Below the pieces are notes generated by a model, which made no database searches, was not told the DNA's origin, and saw nothing but the letters and a program-made list of their open reading frames with translations. A program made the translations under genes and the position numbers. A stretch of 64,000 bases of DNA. It comes from Novosphingobium lentum NBRC 107847. GTDB taxonomy: Bacteria > Pseudomonadota > Alphaproteobacteria > Sphingomonadales > Sphingomonadaceae. Numbering within the stretch: position 1 is the first letter of the stretch; every line of letters starts with the position of its first letter. The stretch is from contig NZ_BCTW01000003.1 of the NCBI RefSeq assembly GCF_001590965.1, positions 186,001 through 250,000 of the forward strand. The letters run 5' to 3'. Positions 44,916-52,847 of this stretch are shown piece after piece.

Positions 44916-46513
44916 GCGCCCCCGTCCTGCCCACCACGCTCGATCGCTCCAGCGCCGAGGCGCAAGCGCGGTTCGCGCACAACCGTGCGCTGGCGCAGGA
45001 GCTGCGCGCACGCGTCGCCACCGCCGCGCTGGGCGGGAACGAGAAATCGCGCGAACGCCACACCGCGCGCGGCAAGCTGCTGCCGAGGGAGCGGGTGGAG
45101 CGCTTGCTCGATCCCGGTTCGCCGCTGCTCGAATTGGGCCAGCTGGCGGCGGGCGACCTTTACGATGGCGAGATTCCCGGCGCGGGGATCATCACCGCCA
45201 TCGGGCGCGTATCGGGCCGCAGTTGCATGATCGTGGCCAACGATGCCACGGTGAAGGGCGGCACGTACTACCCGATGACGGTCAAGAAGCACCTCCGCGC
45301 GCAGGAAATCGCGCAGGCCAACCGCCTGCCGTGCGTCTATCTTGTCGACAGCGGCGGCGCCAACCTGCCGCATCAGGCCGAAGTCTTCCCCGACCGCGAC
45401 CACTTCGGTCGCATCTTCTATAACCAGGCGCAGATGAGCAGCCTGGGCATCGCGCAGATCGCCTGCGTCATGGGCAGCTGCACCGCTGGCGGCGCTTATG
45501 TCCCGGCGATGAGCGACGAAAGCGTTATCGTGCGCGAACAGGGCACGATCTTCCTCGCCGGTCCGCCGCTGGTGAAGGCCGCGACGGGCGAGGAAATCAC
45601 CGCCGAGGATCTGGGCGGCGGCGATCTCCACGCGCGCAAATCGGGCGTGGTCGATCATCTGGCCGACAACGACGAACACGCGCTGACCATCGTGCGCGAC
45701 ATCGTCAGCCACCTCGGCAGCGAGGCGGGCGCGGGGCTGACGTTGCGGGAACCCCGCGCGCCCAAATACCCCGCCGACGATCTTTACGCGATCCTGCCCG
45801 ACGATGTGCGCGCGCCTTACGATGTCCACGAAGTCATCGCCCGGCTGGTCGACGGCAGCGAGTTCCACGAATTCAAGGCGTTGTACGGTGCCACGCTGGT
45901 CTGCGGCTTCGCGCATATCTGGGGCATGCCGGTGGCGATCCTAGCCAACAACGGCGTGCTGTTTTCGGAAAGCGCGCAGAAAGGCGCCCACTTCATCGAA
46001 TTGGCCTGCCAGCGCCGCATTCCGTTGCTGTTCCTGCAGAACATCTCCGGCTTCATGGTCGGCGGCAAGTATGAGGCGGAAGGGATCGCCAAGCACGGCG
46101 CCAAGCTGGTCACCGCCGTCGCCACCGCTTCCGTGCCCAAGCTGACCGTGCTGATCGGCGGCAGCTTCGGCGCGGGCAACTACGGCATGTGCGGCCGCGC
46201 CTATAGCCCGCGCTTCCTGTTCAGCTGGCCCAACGCGCGGATCAGCGTGATGGGCGGCGAACAGGCGGCGTCGGTGCTCGCCACCGTCCACCGCGACGCT
46301 GACAACTGGACCCCGGAACAGGCCGAGGCGTTCAAGGCCCCGATCCGTCAGAAGTACGAGGACGAAGGCAACCCCTACCACGCCACCGCGCGCGGCTGGG
46401 ACGACGGTGTGATCGACCCGGCGCAAACGCGCGACGTGCTCGGTCTGGCGCTGGGCGCGTGCCTCGAAGCACCGATCGCGGAGGCGCCCCGGTTCGGGGT
46501 GTTCCGGATGTGA
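44912..46513 (+). CDS. mccB: Methylcrotonyl-CoA carboxylase beta subunit (carboxyltransferase)
   Basis: The 533-residue product carboxylates 3-methylcrotonyl-CoA to 3-methylglutaconyl-CoA using carboxybiotin from the alpha subunit. It has [63 protein letters not shown] and [38 protein letters not shown], the signature of MccB. Its partner mccA is separated from it by a DUF559 cassette and a CPBP gene. The methylglutaconyl-CoA hydratase and HMG-CoA lyase of the pathway are not in this window. Confidence 0.95.
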   Translation: MSAPVLPTTLDRSSAEAQARFAHNRALAQELRARVATAALGGNEKSRERHTARGKLLPRERVERLLDPGSPLLELGQLAAGDLYDGEIPGAGIITAIGRVSGRSCMIVANDATVKGGTYYPMTVKKHLRAQEIAQANRLPCVYLVDSGGANLPHQAEVFPDRDHFGRIFYNQAQMSSLGIAQIACVMGSCTAGGAYVPAMSDESVIVREQGTIFLAGPPLVKAATGEEITAEDLGGGDLHARKSGVVDHLADNDEHALTIVRDIVSHLGSEAGAGLTLREPRAPKYPADDLYAILPDDVRAPYDVHEVIARLVDGSEFHEFKALYGATLVCGFAHIWGMPVAILANNGVLFSESAQKGAHFIELACQRRIPLLFLQNISGFMVGGKYEAEGIAKHGAKLVTAVATASVPKLTVLIGGSFGAGNYGMCGRAYSPRFLFSWPNARISVMGGEQAASVLATVHRDADNWTPEQAEAFKAPIRQKYEDEGNPYHATARGWDDGVIDPAQTRDVLGLALGACLEAPIAEAPRFGVFRM

Positions 46514-46524
46514 GGGGGAGCAAG

Positions 46525-47009
46525 TTCCTCCCCGGTCCGGGGAGGGGGACCATCCGCAGGATGGTGGAGGGGCACAGGCCGTCAGGCACGAGGTCACCCC
46601 AAACGCTGCCCACAAACCTCGACAATGCGCGCAACCGCAGCCTCAAGGTTCTCCAGGACGATCTTCGCGGGCACCCGCAGGGTCGCAACGCCCTGCGACC
46701 GCAGGAAATGGGATCGGGCCGCGTCGGATTTTGCGGCGCGGATGCTGTCGTGCGCAAAGCCATCAACTTCGATGTTCAGTCTCGCTGCCGCACAGTAGAA
46801 GTCGAGAATGTAGTTTCCCGCCGGATGTTGCCTGCGAAATTTGAACCCGCCCGGCCGCTTGCGGAATTCCCGCCAGAGTATGCCTTCGGGCAACGACAGC
46901 TCGCTGCGCAATTGCCTTGCGCGCTTCACCGTGTCCGCAGGTCCGGTTATCATCGCCTGTGCCCCTCCACCATGCTGCGCATGGTCCCCCTCCCCGGTTC
47001 GGGGAGGAA
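46525..47009. mobile_element. DUF559 nuclease cassette bounded by 55-bp inverted REP-like arms
   Basis: Arms 46525-46579 and 46955-47009 are inverted copies of 55 bases with four differences, tightly enclosing one nuclease gene. Two of the differences (positions 20 and 26 of the arm) change both sides of an internal stem, C:G to G:C, preserving the hairpin. Each arm holds two short hairpins (CCATC-N5-GATGG type, and CTCCCC-N4/5-GGGGAG type). The right arm ends one base before the start codon and supplies its GGAGGGG ribosome site; the left arm starts 14 bases after the stop. The unit sits between mccB and the rest of its operon. Confidence 0.7.
46594..46953 (-). CDS. DUF559-family endonuclease-like protein
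   Basis: The 119-residue product matches the DUF559 family, a small PD-(D/E)xK-type fold related to Vsr repair endonucleases. WREFRKRPGGFKFRRQHPAGNYILDFYC and LNIEVDGFAHD contain the probable catalytic Asp51, Glu62 and Asp64, followed by R..FLRSQGVATLRVPA. It is encoded on the strand opposite the leucine operon and is bounded on both sides by inverted REP-like arms. Its action on DNA, and a link to spread of the arms, are inferred by analogy with REP-associated transposases. Confidence 0.85.
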   Translation of the reverse strand: MITGPADTVKRARQLRSELSLPEGILWREFRKRPGGFKFRRQHPAGNYILDFYCAAARLNIEVDGFAHDSIRAAKSDAARSHFLRSQGVATLRVPAKIVLENLEAAVARIVEVCGQRLG

Positions 47010-47129
47010 CCAGGTACTTATGTTGAAGTCCTCCCTCGTCGCCAATACCGACTATATCCGCTGCCGAGCGATCTGCCGGGCAGCGGTCCTGCCCAATGCC
47101 AATCCCACTTCAACACTGGAGCACCAACG

Positions 47130-47804
47130 ATGAAGCAGCGCTTGGGCAGGGCACCCACGACGCAACTCGCCCTGATCGCGGCGGTCGCGTTCCTGGGGCT
47201 GGAGGCGATCGTCAAGCTGATGCCGCACCTCGACACCGCGTCGCTGCCGCTGGCGTTGCTGCGTGAGGCGGTGGTCGTCGCTTTCGCCATCGGGCTGGCG
47301 TTCGTGGTGGTGCGCATCCACACGTTCTCGGCCCGCGAGCTGGGTTTCGTCGCGCCGAACTGGTCCACGTTCGCCTGGGGCTTTGTCGCCGCCGTCGCCA
47401 TGGTCGTGGTCAGCATCGCGATGATCGCGGCGATGCACGTGTTCGGCGTCAGGCAATCCGCCGCGATGCTCTCGGCGCTGTCGTCGCGGCCGGTGTGGAT
47501 GATCCTGCTGATCGGCATGGTCGCGGCGGTGTCGGAGGAAATCCTGTTCCGCAGCATCCTGATCACGCATCTTGGCGCGCTGACCGGCAAACTGTGGGTC
47601 GGTGCGGTCCTGTCGCTGGCGCTATTCGGGCTCGCGCACCTTAGCGGCTGGGGCGTTTCGCAAGTGTTCTTCGCGGGCGTCGCGGGCATCATTCCCACCG
47701 TCATGTTCGTGTGGAAGCGCGACATCGGCATCTGCATGATCGCCCACTTCATGACCGACAGCATCGGCCTGCTGGCCGCCGCAGCACAGGCGCACGCAGC
47801 ATGA
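47130..47804 (+). CDS. CPBP-family intramembrane metalloprotease
   Basis: The 224-residue membrane protein has the full CPBP (Rce1-like) active site: EEILFR (Glu136, Glu137, Arg141), FGLAH (His170) and HFMTD (His206, Asp210), within about six membrane helices. The family cleaves or modifies prenylated proteins and bacteriocins; the target here is unknown. Its stop overlaps the mccA start as ATGA, so it is co-translated with a carboxylase subunit, an unexpected partner. The ATG at 47130 is chosen; the frame is open further upstream. Confidence 0.88.
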   Translation: MKQRLGRAPTTQLALIAAVAFLGLEAIVKLMPHLDTASLPLALLREAVVVAFAIGLAFVVVRIHTFSARELGFVAPNWSTFAWGFVAAVAMVVVSIAMIAAMHVFGVRQSAAMLSALSSRPVWMILLIGMVAAVSEEILFRSILITHLGALTGKLWVGAVLSLALFGLAHLSGWGVSQVFFAGVAGIIPTVMFVWKRDIGICMIAHFMTDSIGLLAAAAQAHAA

Positions 47805-49735
47805 TCAAATCCCTCCTCATCGCCAATCGTGGTGAGATTGCCTGCCGCGTGATCCGCACCGCACGCGCCATGGGCATCCGCACCGTGGCGGTCTATTCCG
47901 ACGCCGACACCAATGCGCTCCACGTGCGGCAGGCGGACGAGGCGGTGCATATCGGCCCGTCGCCGGCGCGCGAAAGCTATCTGGTGGGCGAGAAGATCAT
48001 CGCTGCCGCCAAGCAGACCGGGGCCGAGGCGATCCATCCTGGCTATGGCTTCCTGTCGGAGAATGCCGGGTTCGCTCAGGCCGTGATCGACGCCGGGCTG
48101 GTGTGGGTCGGGCCCAAGCCCGCCAGCATCACCGCGATGGGGCTGAAGGACGCGGCCAAGGCGCGGATGATCGCGGCGGGCGTGCCGGTGACGCCGGGCT
48201 ATCTGGGTGAGGACCAGTCGCCCGATCGCTTGCAGGCCGAGGCCGACGCGATCGGCTATCCGGTGCTGATCAAGGCGGTCGCGGGCGGGGGCGGCAAGGG
48301 CATGCGCCGCGTCGATGCCGCCGACGATTTCGCCGACAGCCTCGCTTCGTGCCGGCGCGAGGCGGCGTCCTCGTTCGGCGATGACCGCGTGCTGATCGAG
48401 AAATACATCCTCTCGCCCCGCCACATCGAAGTGCAGGTGTTCGGTGACAGCCACGGCAACGTGGTCCACTTGTTCGAGCGCGATTGTTCGTTGCAGCGGC
48501 GTCATCAGAAAGTGATCGAGGAAGCCCCCGCGCCGGGCATGGACGAGGCCACGCGCGAAGCGATCTGCGGCGCGGCGGTGCGCGCGGCCAAGGCGATTGC
48601 CTACGAAGGCGCGGGCACGATCGAATTCATCGCCGACGCATCAGAGGGCCTGCGCGCCGACCGCATCTGGTTCATGGAAATGAACACGCGGCTGCAAGTC
48701 GAACACCCGGTGACCGAGGAAATCACCGGCGTCGATCTGGTCGAATGGCAGCTCCGCGTGGCGAGCGGTGAGGCGCTGCCCAAGCGGCAGGACGAGCTGA
48801 GTATCGATGGCTGGGCGATGGAAGCGCGGTTGTATGCGGAAGACCCGGCGAAGGGGTTTTTGCCGAGCGTGGGTCGGTTGGATCACCTGATGCTCCCTGA
48901 ACACCTCATCCGCGTCGAAACCGGCGTTTGCGAAGGCGGAGAGGTTTCAGCTTTTTACGACCCGATGATCGCAAAGCTGGTTTGCCACGCCGGAGATCGT
49001 CAAAGTGCGATTGAAAAGCTTGCCAATGCCACCGGCGTGACGGCGGTCTGGCCCGTAAAGACGAATGCGGGATTTTTGCTGAATTGCCTTAAGGCGGACC
49101 GGTTCCGGACCGGAGACATCGCTACGGGCTTCATCGCCGAGCTTGGCGATGCGTTGATTCCTGCCGACGATCCCCCCGAAGTGGTGGTTTCGGCCGGCGC
49201 AATGGCCATCGCAAGCAAGTCTGCCGGAAACCAAGTGCATCAGGCCGGATCATCACTGATCGGGCAAAAACAATCTGGGTCCCGTCCATGGACGGGTGCC
49301 TTCGGTTTCCGCTTGAACGCGGTTTCCAATCGCACGGTCCTTGTCGACATCGACGGCCATTCGACCAGTGCAGAAATAGCGAGTCCCTTCGAAAATCTTG
49401 AAGCGTGGATCGAGCCATGCGGTGAGACGATATTGAGTGGTGTCAACGACGGCCGTGTGTTCGCGATATTGCCGCATCGCACGGACGGCGGCATTGCGGC
49501 GGCGGGTAATGGCGCCATCCTCTCCCCCATGCCGGGCAAGGTCATTGCGGTCGATGTCGCGCAGGGGCAGGCGGTGACCAAGGGCCAGAAGCTGCTCACG
49601 CTCGAGGCGATGAAGATGGAGCATGCGCTGACCGCGCCGTTCGATGGCACGGTGGCCGAACTCAACGCGGTTGCGGGCGGGCAGGTGCAGGTCGAGGCGC
49701 TGCTGGTGCGGATCGAGCCGTTGGCCAGCGATTAG
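47801..49735 (+). CDS. mccA: Methylcrotonyl-CoA carboxylase alpha subunit (biotin carboxylase)
   Basis: The 644-residue product carboxylates biotin with ATP and bicarbonate. The biotin carboxylase domain (1-445) has NRGEIACRVIRTARAMGIRTVAVYSDAD, AVAGGGGKGMRRV, EKYILSPRHIEVQVFGD and MEMNTRLQVEHPVTEEITG. A linker and a C-terminal biotinyl domain follow, with EAMKMEHAL (Lys at about 605). GC content falls from about 65-77 percent to about 52-55 percent between roughly 48,890 and 49,490 (residues about 363-563), then recovers for the biotinyl domain, suggesting a recombinant segment. Confidence 0.95.
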   Translation: MIKSLLIANRGEIACRVIRTARAMGIRTVAVYSDADTNALHVRQADEAVHIGPSPARESYLVGEKIIAAAKQTGAEAIHPGYGFLSENAGFAQAVIDAGLVWVGPKPASITAMGLKDAAKARMIAAGVPVTPGYLGEDQSPDRLQAEADAIGYPVLIKAVAGGGGKGMRRVDAADDFADSLASCRREAASSFGDDRVLIEKYILSPRHIEVQVFGDSHGNVVHLFERDCSLQRRHQKVIEEAPAPGMDEATREAICGAAVRAAKAIAYEGAGTIEFIADASEGLRADRIWFMEMNTRLQVEHPVTEEITGVDLVEWQLRVASGEALPKRQDELSIDGWAMEARLYAEDPAKGFLPSVGRLDHLMLPEHLIRVETGVCEGGEVSAFYDPMIAKLVCHAGDRQSAIEKLANATGVTAVWPVKTNAGFLLNCLKADRFRTGDIATGFIAELGDALIPADDPPEVVVSAGAMAIASKSAGNQVHQAGSSLIGQKQSGSRPWTGAFGFRLNAVSNRTVLVDIDGHSTSAEIASPFENLEAWIEPCGETILSGVNDGRVFAILPHRTDGGIAAAGNGAILSPMPGKVIAVDVAQGQAVTKGQKLLTLEAMKMEHALTAPFDGTVAELNAVAGGQVQVEALLVRIEPLASD

Positions 49736-49785
49736 GCCCATTTGAAACCGGATTGACCGCAACTTAGATCAGCGAAGCAAATGGC

Positions 49786-49863
49786 GTCGTCCCGGACTCG
49801 ATCCGGGACCGCTGGCCGGTAAGCGCGGGTTTGCCAGCGGTCCCGGATCAAGTCCGGGACGAC
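49786..49863. repeat. 31-bp inverted repeat after mccA
   Basis: Arms 49786-49816 and 49833-49863 match with one mismatch in 31 bases around a 16-base loop. It belongs to the same repeat family as 35116-35177. It may terminate the leucine operon, whose stop is 50 bases upstream. Confidence 0.75.
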
Positions 49864-49926
49864 GGACCTTGGAAAACGATGCACTGGACTGAGGTTGGTG
49901 ATCCACCCATCCCACGGATTGCGCAC

Positions 49927-49959
49927 AAAAAAAGGCCGGACTGTTGCCAGCCCGGCCTT
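49927..49959 (-). terminator. Strong intrinsic terminator for a minus-strand transcript
   Basis: On the minus strand, AAGGCCGG (49952-49959) pairs perfectly with CCGGCCTT (49932-49939) around a 12-base loop and is followed by a run of seven T residues (49927-49933). No protein gene on the minus strand lies immediately upstream, so the transcript it ends must begin in the gap. Confidence 0.75.
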
Positions 49960-50020
49960 GGAAAGTTTGGGAGAGGATGCCTGAAAGGCACCCCCTATGT
50001 GCTACCGAATCGGCCATTGT
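49927..50020 (-). ncRNA. Candidate small RNA ending at the intrinsic terminator
   Basis: The 447-base gap 49736-50182 has no convincing protein gene. It holds a repeat (49786-49863) and, on the minus strand, a hairpin with stem TGCCT/AGGCA (49978-49982 with 49986-49990) followed by the terminator. Single-stranded CCTCTCCC between the two could pair with ribosome-binding sites. The 5' end is uncertain. No known sRNA family is recognised. Confidence 0.4.
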
Positions 50021-50182
50021 GCAAGTGCGAAATGAACGTTCGCGGTTGCGAAATATGCACTCGATTGTCACATTCGATCACAAACGTACGATCGGCGCCA
50101 ATTCCAGCAGGACAAGCGACGGGACGCGTGGCATCTGGTAACACTTGTATCCAGTTGAACGATAAAAGGGATTCGCAACGGT

Positions 50183-51604
50183 ATGGTCAAGAACACCCTC
50201 GCCCTGGGCGCTGCGCTGGCCGCGATGACGCTGGCCGCGCCGGCGTTCGCCAAACCGTCCACATCGGCAAAGTTGACCGTGCATCCGGTGGCCGAGGCGC
50301 AGGCGCTCGATTTGGCGCAGAAGGCCATCGCGATTCGCTCGGTCGCCGGGCCGGGCAACAAGACCGGCGATGTCGCCGCGCTGTTTCGCGATTCGCTGGT
50401 GGCGGGCGGGTTCGATCCTGCCGAGATCAGCATCACCCCGCTGGGCGACACCGCCTACCTCATCGCCACGTGGCGGGGCAGTGATCCGGCCCTGAAACCG
50501 CTGGTCCTGTCGGGCCACATGGATGTGGTCGAGGCAAAGCGCGAGGACTGGCAGCGCGATCCGTTCGTGCCGATGATCGAGGATGGCTATCTGTACGGAC
50601 GCGGCGCCACCGACATGAAGTTCGACGGTGCGCTGGCGATCGCTGCGCTGCTGGAGCTGAAGCGCGAGGGCTTTCGTCCGCGCCGCTCGATCGTGATCGA
50701 GTTCTCGGGCGACGAGGAAACCACGATGCGTACCTCACGCGCGATTGCCGAGAAGTTGTCGAACGCCGAACTGGTGCTCAATATCGATGGCGGCGGCGGA
50801 TCGTTCGACGAGAAAAGCGGCAAGCCGCGCCAGTTCACCTGGCAGGGCGCGGAAAAGACGTATGCCGATTTCGAGCTGACCGTGACCAATCCCGGCGGCC
50901 ACAGTTCGATGCCCCGGCCGGTGAACGCGATCAACCAGCTGGCCGCCGCGCTGCTGAAGATCGGCCAGCACCACTTCACCCCCGAAGTCAGCCCGCTGAC
51001 GCGCGAATATTTCGAACGGTCGGCCAAGCTGGAAACCGATCCCGCGCGCGCCAGCGCGATGCGCGCGTTTGCCGCCAATCCGGCCGATGGCGCGGCCGTC
51101 GCCACGCTGTCGGCCGACCCGGCGATGATCGGCAAGATCGGCACGACCTGCGTGGTGACGATGATCAATGGCGGCCATGCTCTGAACGCGTTGCCGCAGC
51201 GCGCCACCGCCAACATCAACTGCCGCATCTTTCCCGGCCACGCTCCGGCCGCGATCATGGCCGAGCTGGAGCAGGCGGCGGGCGATCCGGCGGTGAAGTT
51301 CCGCGACGTGACCGAAGGCTCGGTCGCCAGCCCCGCCTCGCCGATGCGGCCCGATTTCACCGCAGCGCTCGAAAAGGCGATCCATTCGGTCTATCCCGGC
51401 GTCCCGGTCATTCCCGCGATGGCGTCGGGGGCCAGCGACAGTATGTGGTTCCGCAGCGTGGGCGTGCCAAGCTATGGCGCCAGCCCGGTGTTCATCAAGG
51501 ACAGCGAGGATTTCAGCCACGGCCTGAACGAGCGGACGCCTGTCTCCAACGTGCGCCCGGCGATCGACTATTATCTCAGTCTGGTGATGGACTTGTCCCG
51601 GTAA
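50183..51604 (+). CDS. Exported M20-family metallohydrolase
   Basis: The 473-residue product has a signal peptide (TLALGAALAAMTLAAPAFA) and the M20 di-zinc hydrolase pattern: LVLSGHMDVVEAKREDWQRDPF, YGRGATDMKFDGAL, EFSGDEETTMRTS, and a dimerisation/lid domain at about 215-345. It may act as a periplasmic dipeptidase, acylase or carboxypeptidase; the substrate is not clear. Its stop is 19 bases before the Rieske gene on the same strand, so they may be co-transcribed. Confidence 0.9.
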   Translation: MVKNTLALGAALAAMTLAAPAFAKPSTSAKLTVHPVAEAQALDLAQKAIAIRSVAGPGNKTGDVAALFRDSLVAGGFDPAEISITPLGDTAYLIATWRGSDPALKPLVLSGHMDVVEAKREDWQRDPFVPMIEDGYLYGRGATDMKFDGALAIAALLELKREGFRPRRSIVIEFSGDEETTMRTSRAIAEKLSNAELVLNIDGGGGSFDEKSGKPRQFTWQGAEKTYADFELTVTNPGGHSSMPRPVNAINQLAAALLKIGQHHFTPEVSPLTREYFERSAKLETDPARASAMRAFAANPADGAAVATLSADPAMIGKIGTTCVVTMINGGHALNALPQRATANINCRIFPGHAPAAIMAELEQAAGDPAVKFRDVTEGSVASPASPMRPDFTAALEKAIHSVYPGVPVIPAMASGASDSMWFRSVGVPSYGASPVFIKDSEDFSHGLNERTPVSNVRPAIDYYLSLVMDLSR

Positions 51605-51623
51605 GCGCGCCATTTTCGTGGCC

Positions 51624-52847
51624 ATGTCGTCACCCGTCCTGTCGTCCGATCCGCCAGATGATCTTGCCCGGGCCTGCATCGCGGGCGCCGCGCGCGATCC
51701 CGATGCGGACTTCAGCCTGCCGGGCTGGATCTACACCGACCCCGAATTCTTCGAGGTGGAGCGTGATCGGGTGATCCGGCCGTCGTGGCAGATCGTCTGC
51801 CACCAGAACGACGTTGCATCGCCGGGGGACTACCGCACGATCGATTATGGCGGCGAAAGCGTGATCGTGGTGCGCGGCGACGATGGCGTGGTTCGCGCGT
51901 TCGCCAATGTCTGCCGCCACCGCGCGATGCGACTGGTCGAAGGCCCGGCGGGCTGCGCCCGCAAGCTGGTCTGCCCGTATCACGCGTGGACCTACGAAAC
52001 CGACGGTCGGCTGACCGGGGTGCCGATGCGCGGCGATTATCCCGCGCTGAAACTGGAACAGAGCGGGCTGGCCCCCGTCGCCATCGAAGTGTGGCGCGGA
52101 TTTGTGTTCGTGCGGCTGGAGGACGGCGGCTTTCCCTCGGTCGCGCAGATGATGGCGCCCTATGAGGCCGAAGTCGCGCCATACCGGTTCGAGGACATGC
52201 AGCGCATGGGCGATTTGCGCGTCCGTCCCCGCGCGGTGAACTGGAAGAACGTGGGCGATAACTATTCCGACAACCTGCACATTCCGGTGGCGCATGACGG
52301 GCTGACCCGGATCTTCGGCAAAAGCTATGGCATCGCAGCGCAGGACTGGGTTGACCGGATGTCGGGCGAGCTGGTCGATCGACCGTCGGACAATTTCTGG
52401 GAGCGGTTCTATCAGGCGCACCTGCCGCACTTGCCGCACTTGCCCGAACAGGCGCAGCGGCGCTGGCTGTATTACAAGCTGTGGCCGAACATGGCGTTCG
52501 ACATCTATGCCGACCAGATCGATTTCATGCAGTGGCTGCCGGTCAGCGCCACAACCTGCGTCCTGCGCGAAATGACGTACGCCTTGCCCGATGCGTTCAC
52601 GCCGCCGGGGAAGCAGCGCGAGATGAAGCTGCTGCGCTATGCCAACTGGCGGATCAATCGCGTGGTCAACCAGGAGGATACCTGGCTGATCGAGCGCGTG
52701 CAGCAGGGCATGGCGTCGAAGACATACGGTGCCGGGCCGATCGGGCGCAGCGAAGTGTGCCTGCGCAGCTTCGCGGTCAAGATCCGCACCATCATTCCCG
52801 AGGCGCGGCAAACCCATGCGCCCGCGCCCGGCTGGAGCAAGACATGA
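51624..52847 (+). CDS. Rieske-type aromatic-ring-hydroxylating oxygenase alpha subunit
   Basis: The 407-residue product has a Rieske cluster (CRHRAM: Cys97, His99; CPYHAW: Cys117, His120). A catalytic domain follows with the iron ligands in NYSDNLHIPVAH. No beta subunit, ferredoxin or reductase gene is adjacent, so it may be a one-component oxygenase (for example for a quaternary amine or choline-like substrate) that borrows redox partners. It overlaps the following FAD oxidoreductase as ATGA, implying joint function. ATG 51624 is used; a GTG at 51618 is also possible. Confidence 0.88.
   Translation: MSSPVLSSDPPDDLARACIAGAARDPDADFSLPGWIYTDPEFFEVERDRVIRPSWQIVCHQNDVASPGDYRTIDYGGESVIVVRGDDGVVRAFANVCRHRAMRLVEGPAGCARKLVCPYHAWTYETDGRLTGVPMRGDYPALKLEQSGLAPVAIEVWRGFVFVRLEDGGFPSVAQMMAPYEAEVAPYRFEDMQRMGDLRVRPRAVNWKNVGDNYSDNLHIPVAHDGLTRIFGKSYGIAAQDWVDRMSGELVDRPSDNFWERFYQAHLPHLPHLPEQAQRRWLYYKLWPNMAFDIYADQIDFMQWLPVSATTCVLREMTYALPDAFTPPGKQREMKLLRYANWRINRVVNQEDTWLIERVQQGMASKTYGAGPIGRSEVCLRSFAVKIRTIIPEARQTHAPAPGWSKT

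Noticed and set aside
46525..46579. Simple intrinsic terminator of mccB
   Set aside because: The arm has hairpins but no T-tract and is repeated in inverted form on the other side of the nuclease gene, so it is better explained as part of the cassette.
50030..50060. LexA-type operator near GAACGTTCGC upstream of the M20 gene
   Set aside because: The GTTC-N7-GTTC pattern of alphaproteobacterial LexA is not met; only one half-site is present.
52420..52460. 9-bp tandem repeat giving HLPHLPHLP in the Rieske protein
   Set aside because: It is a short in-frame repeat in a loop with no evident consequence.
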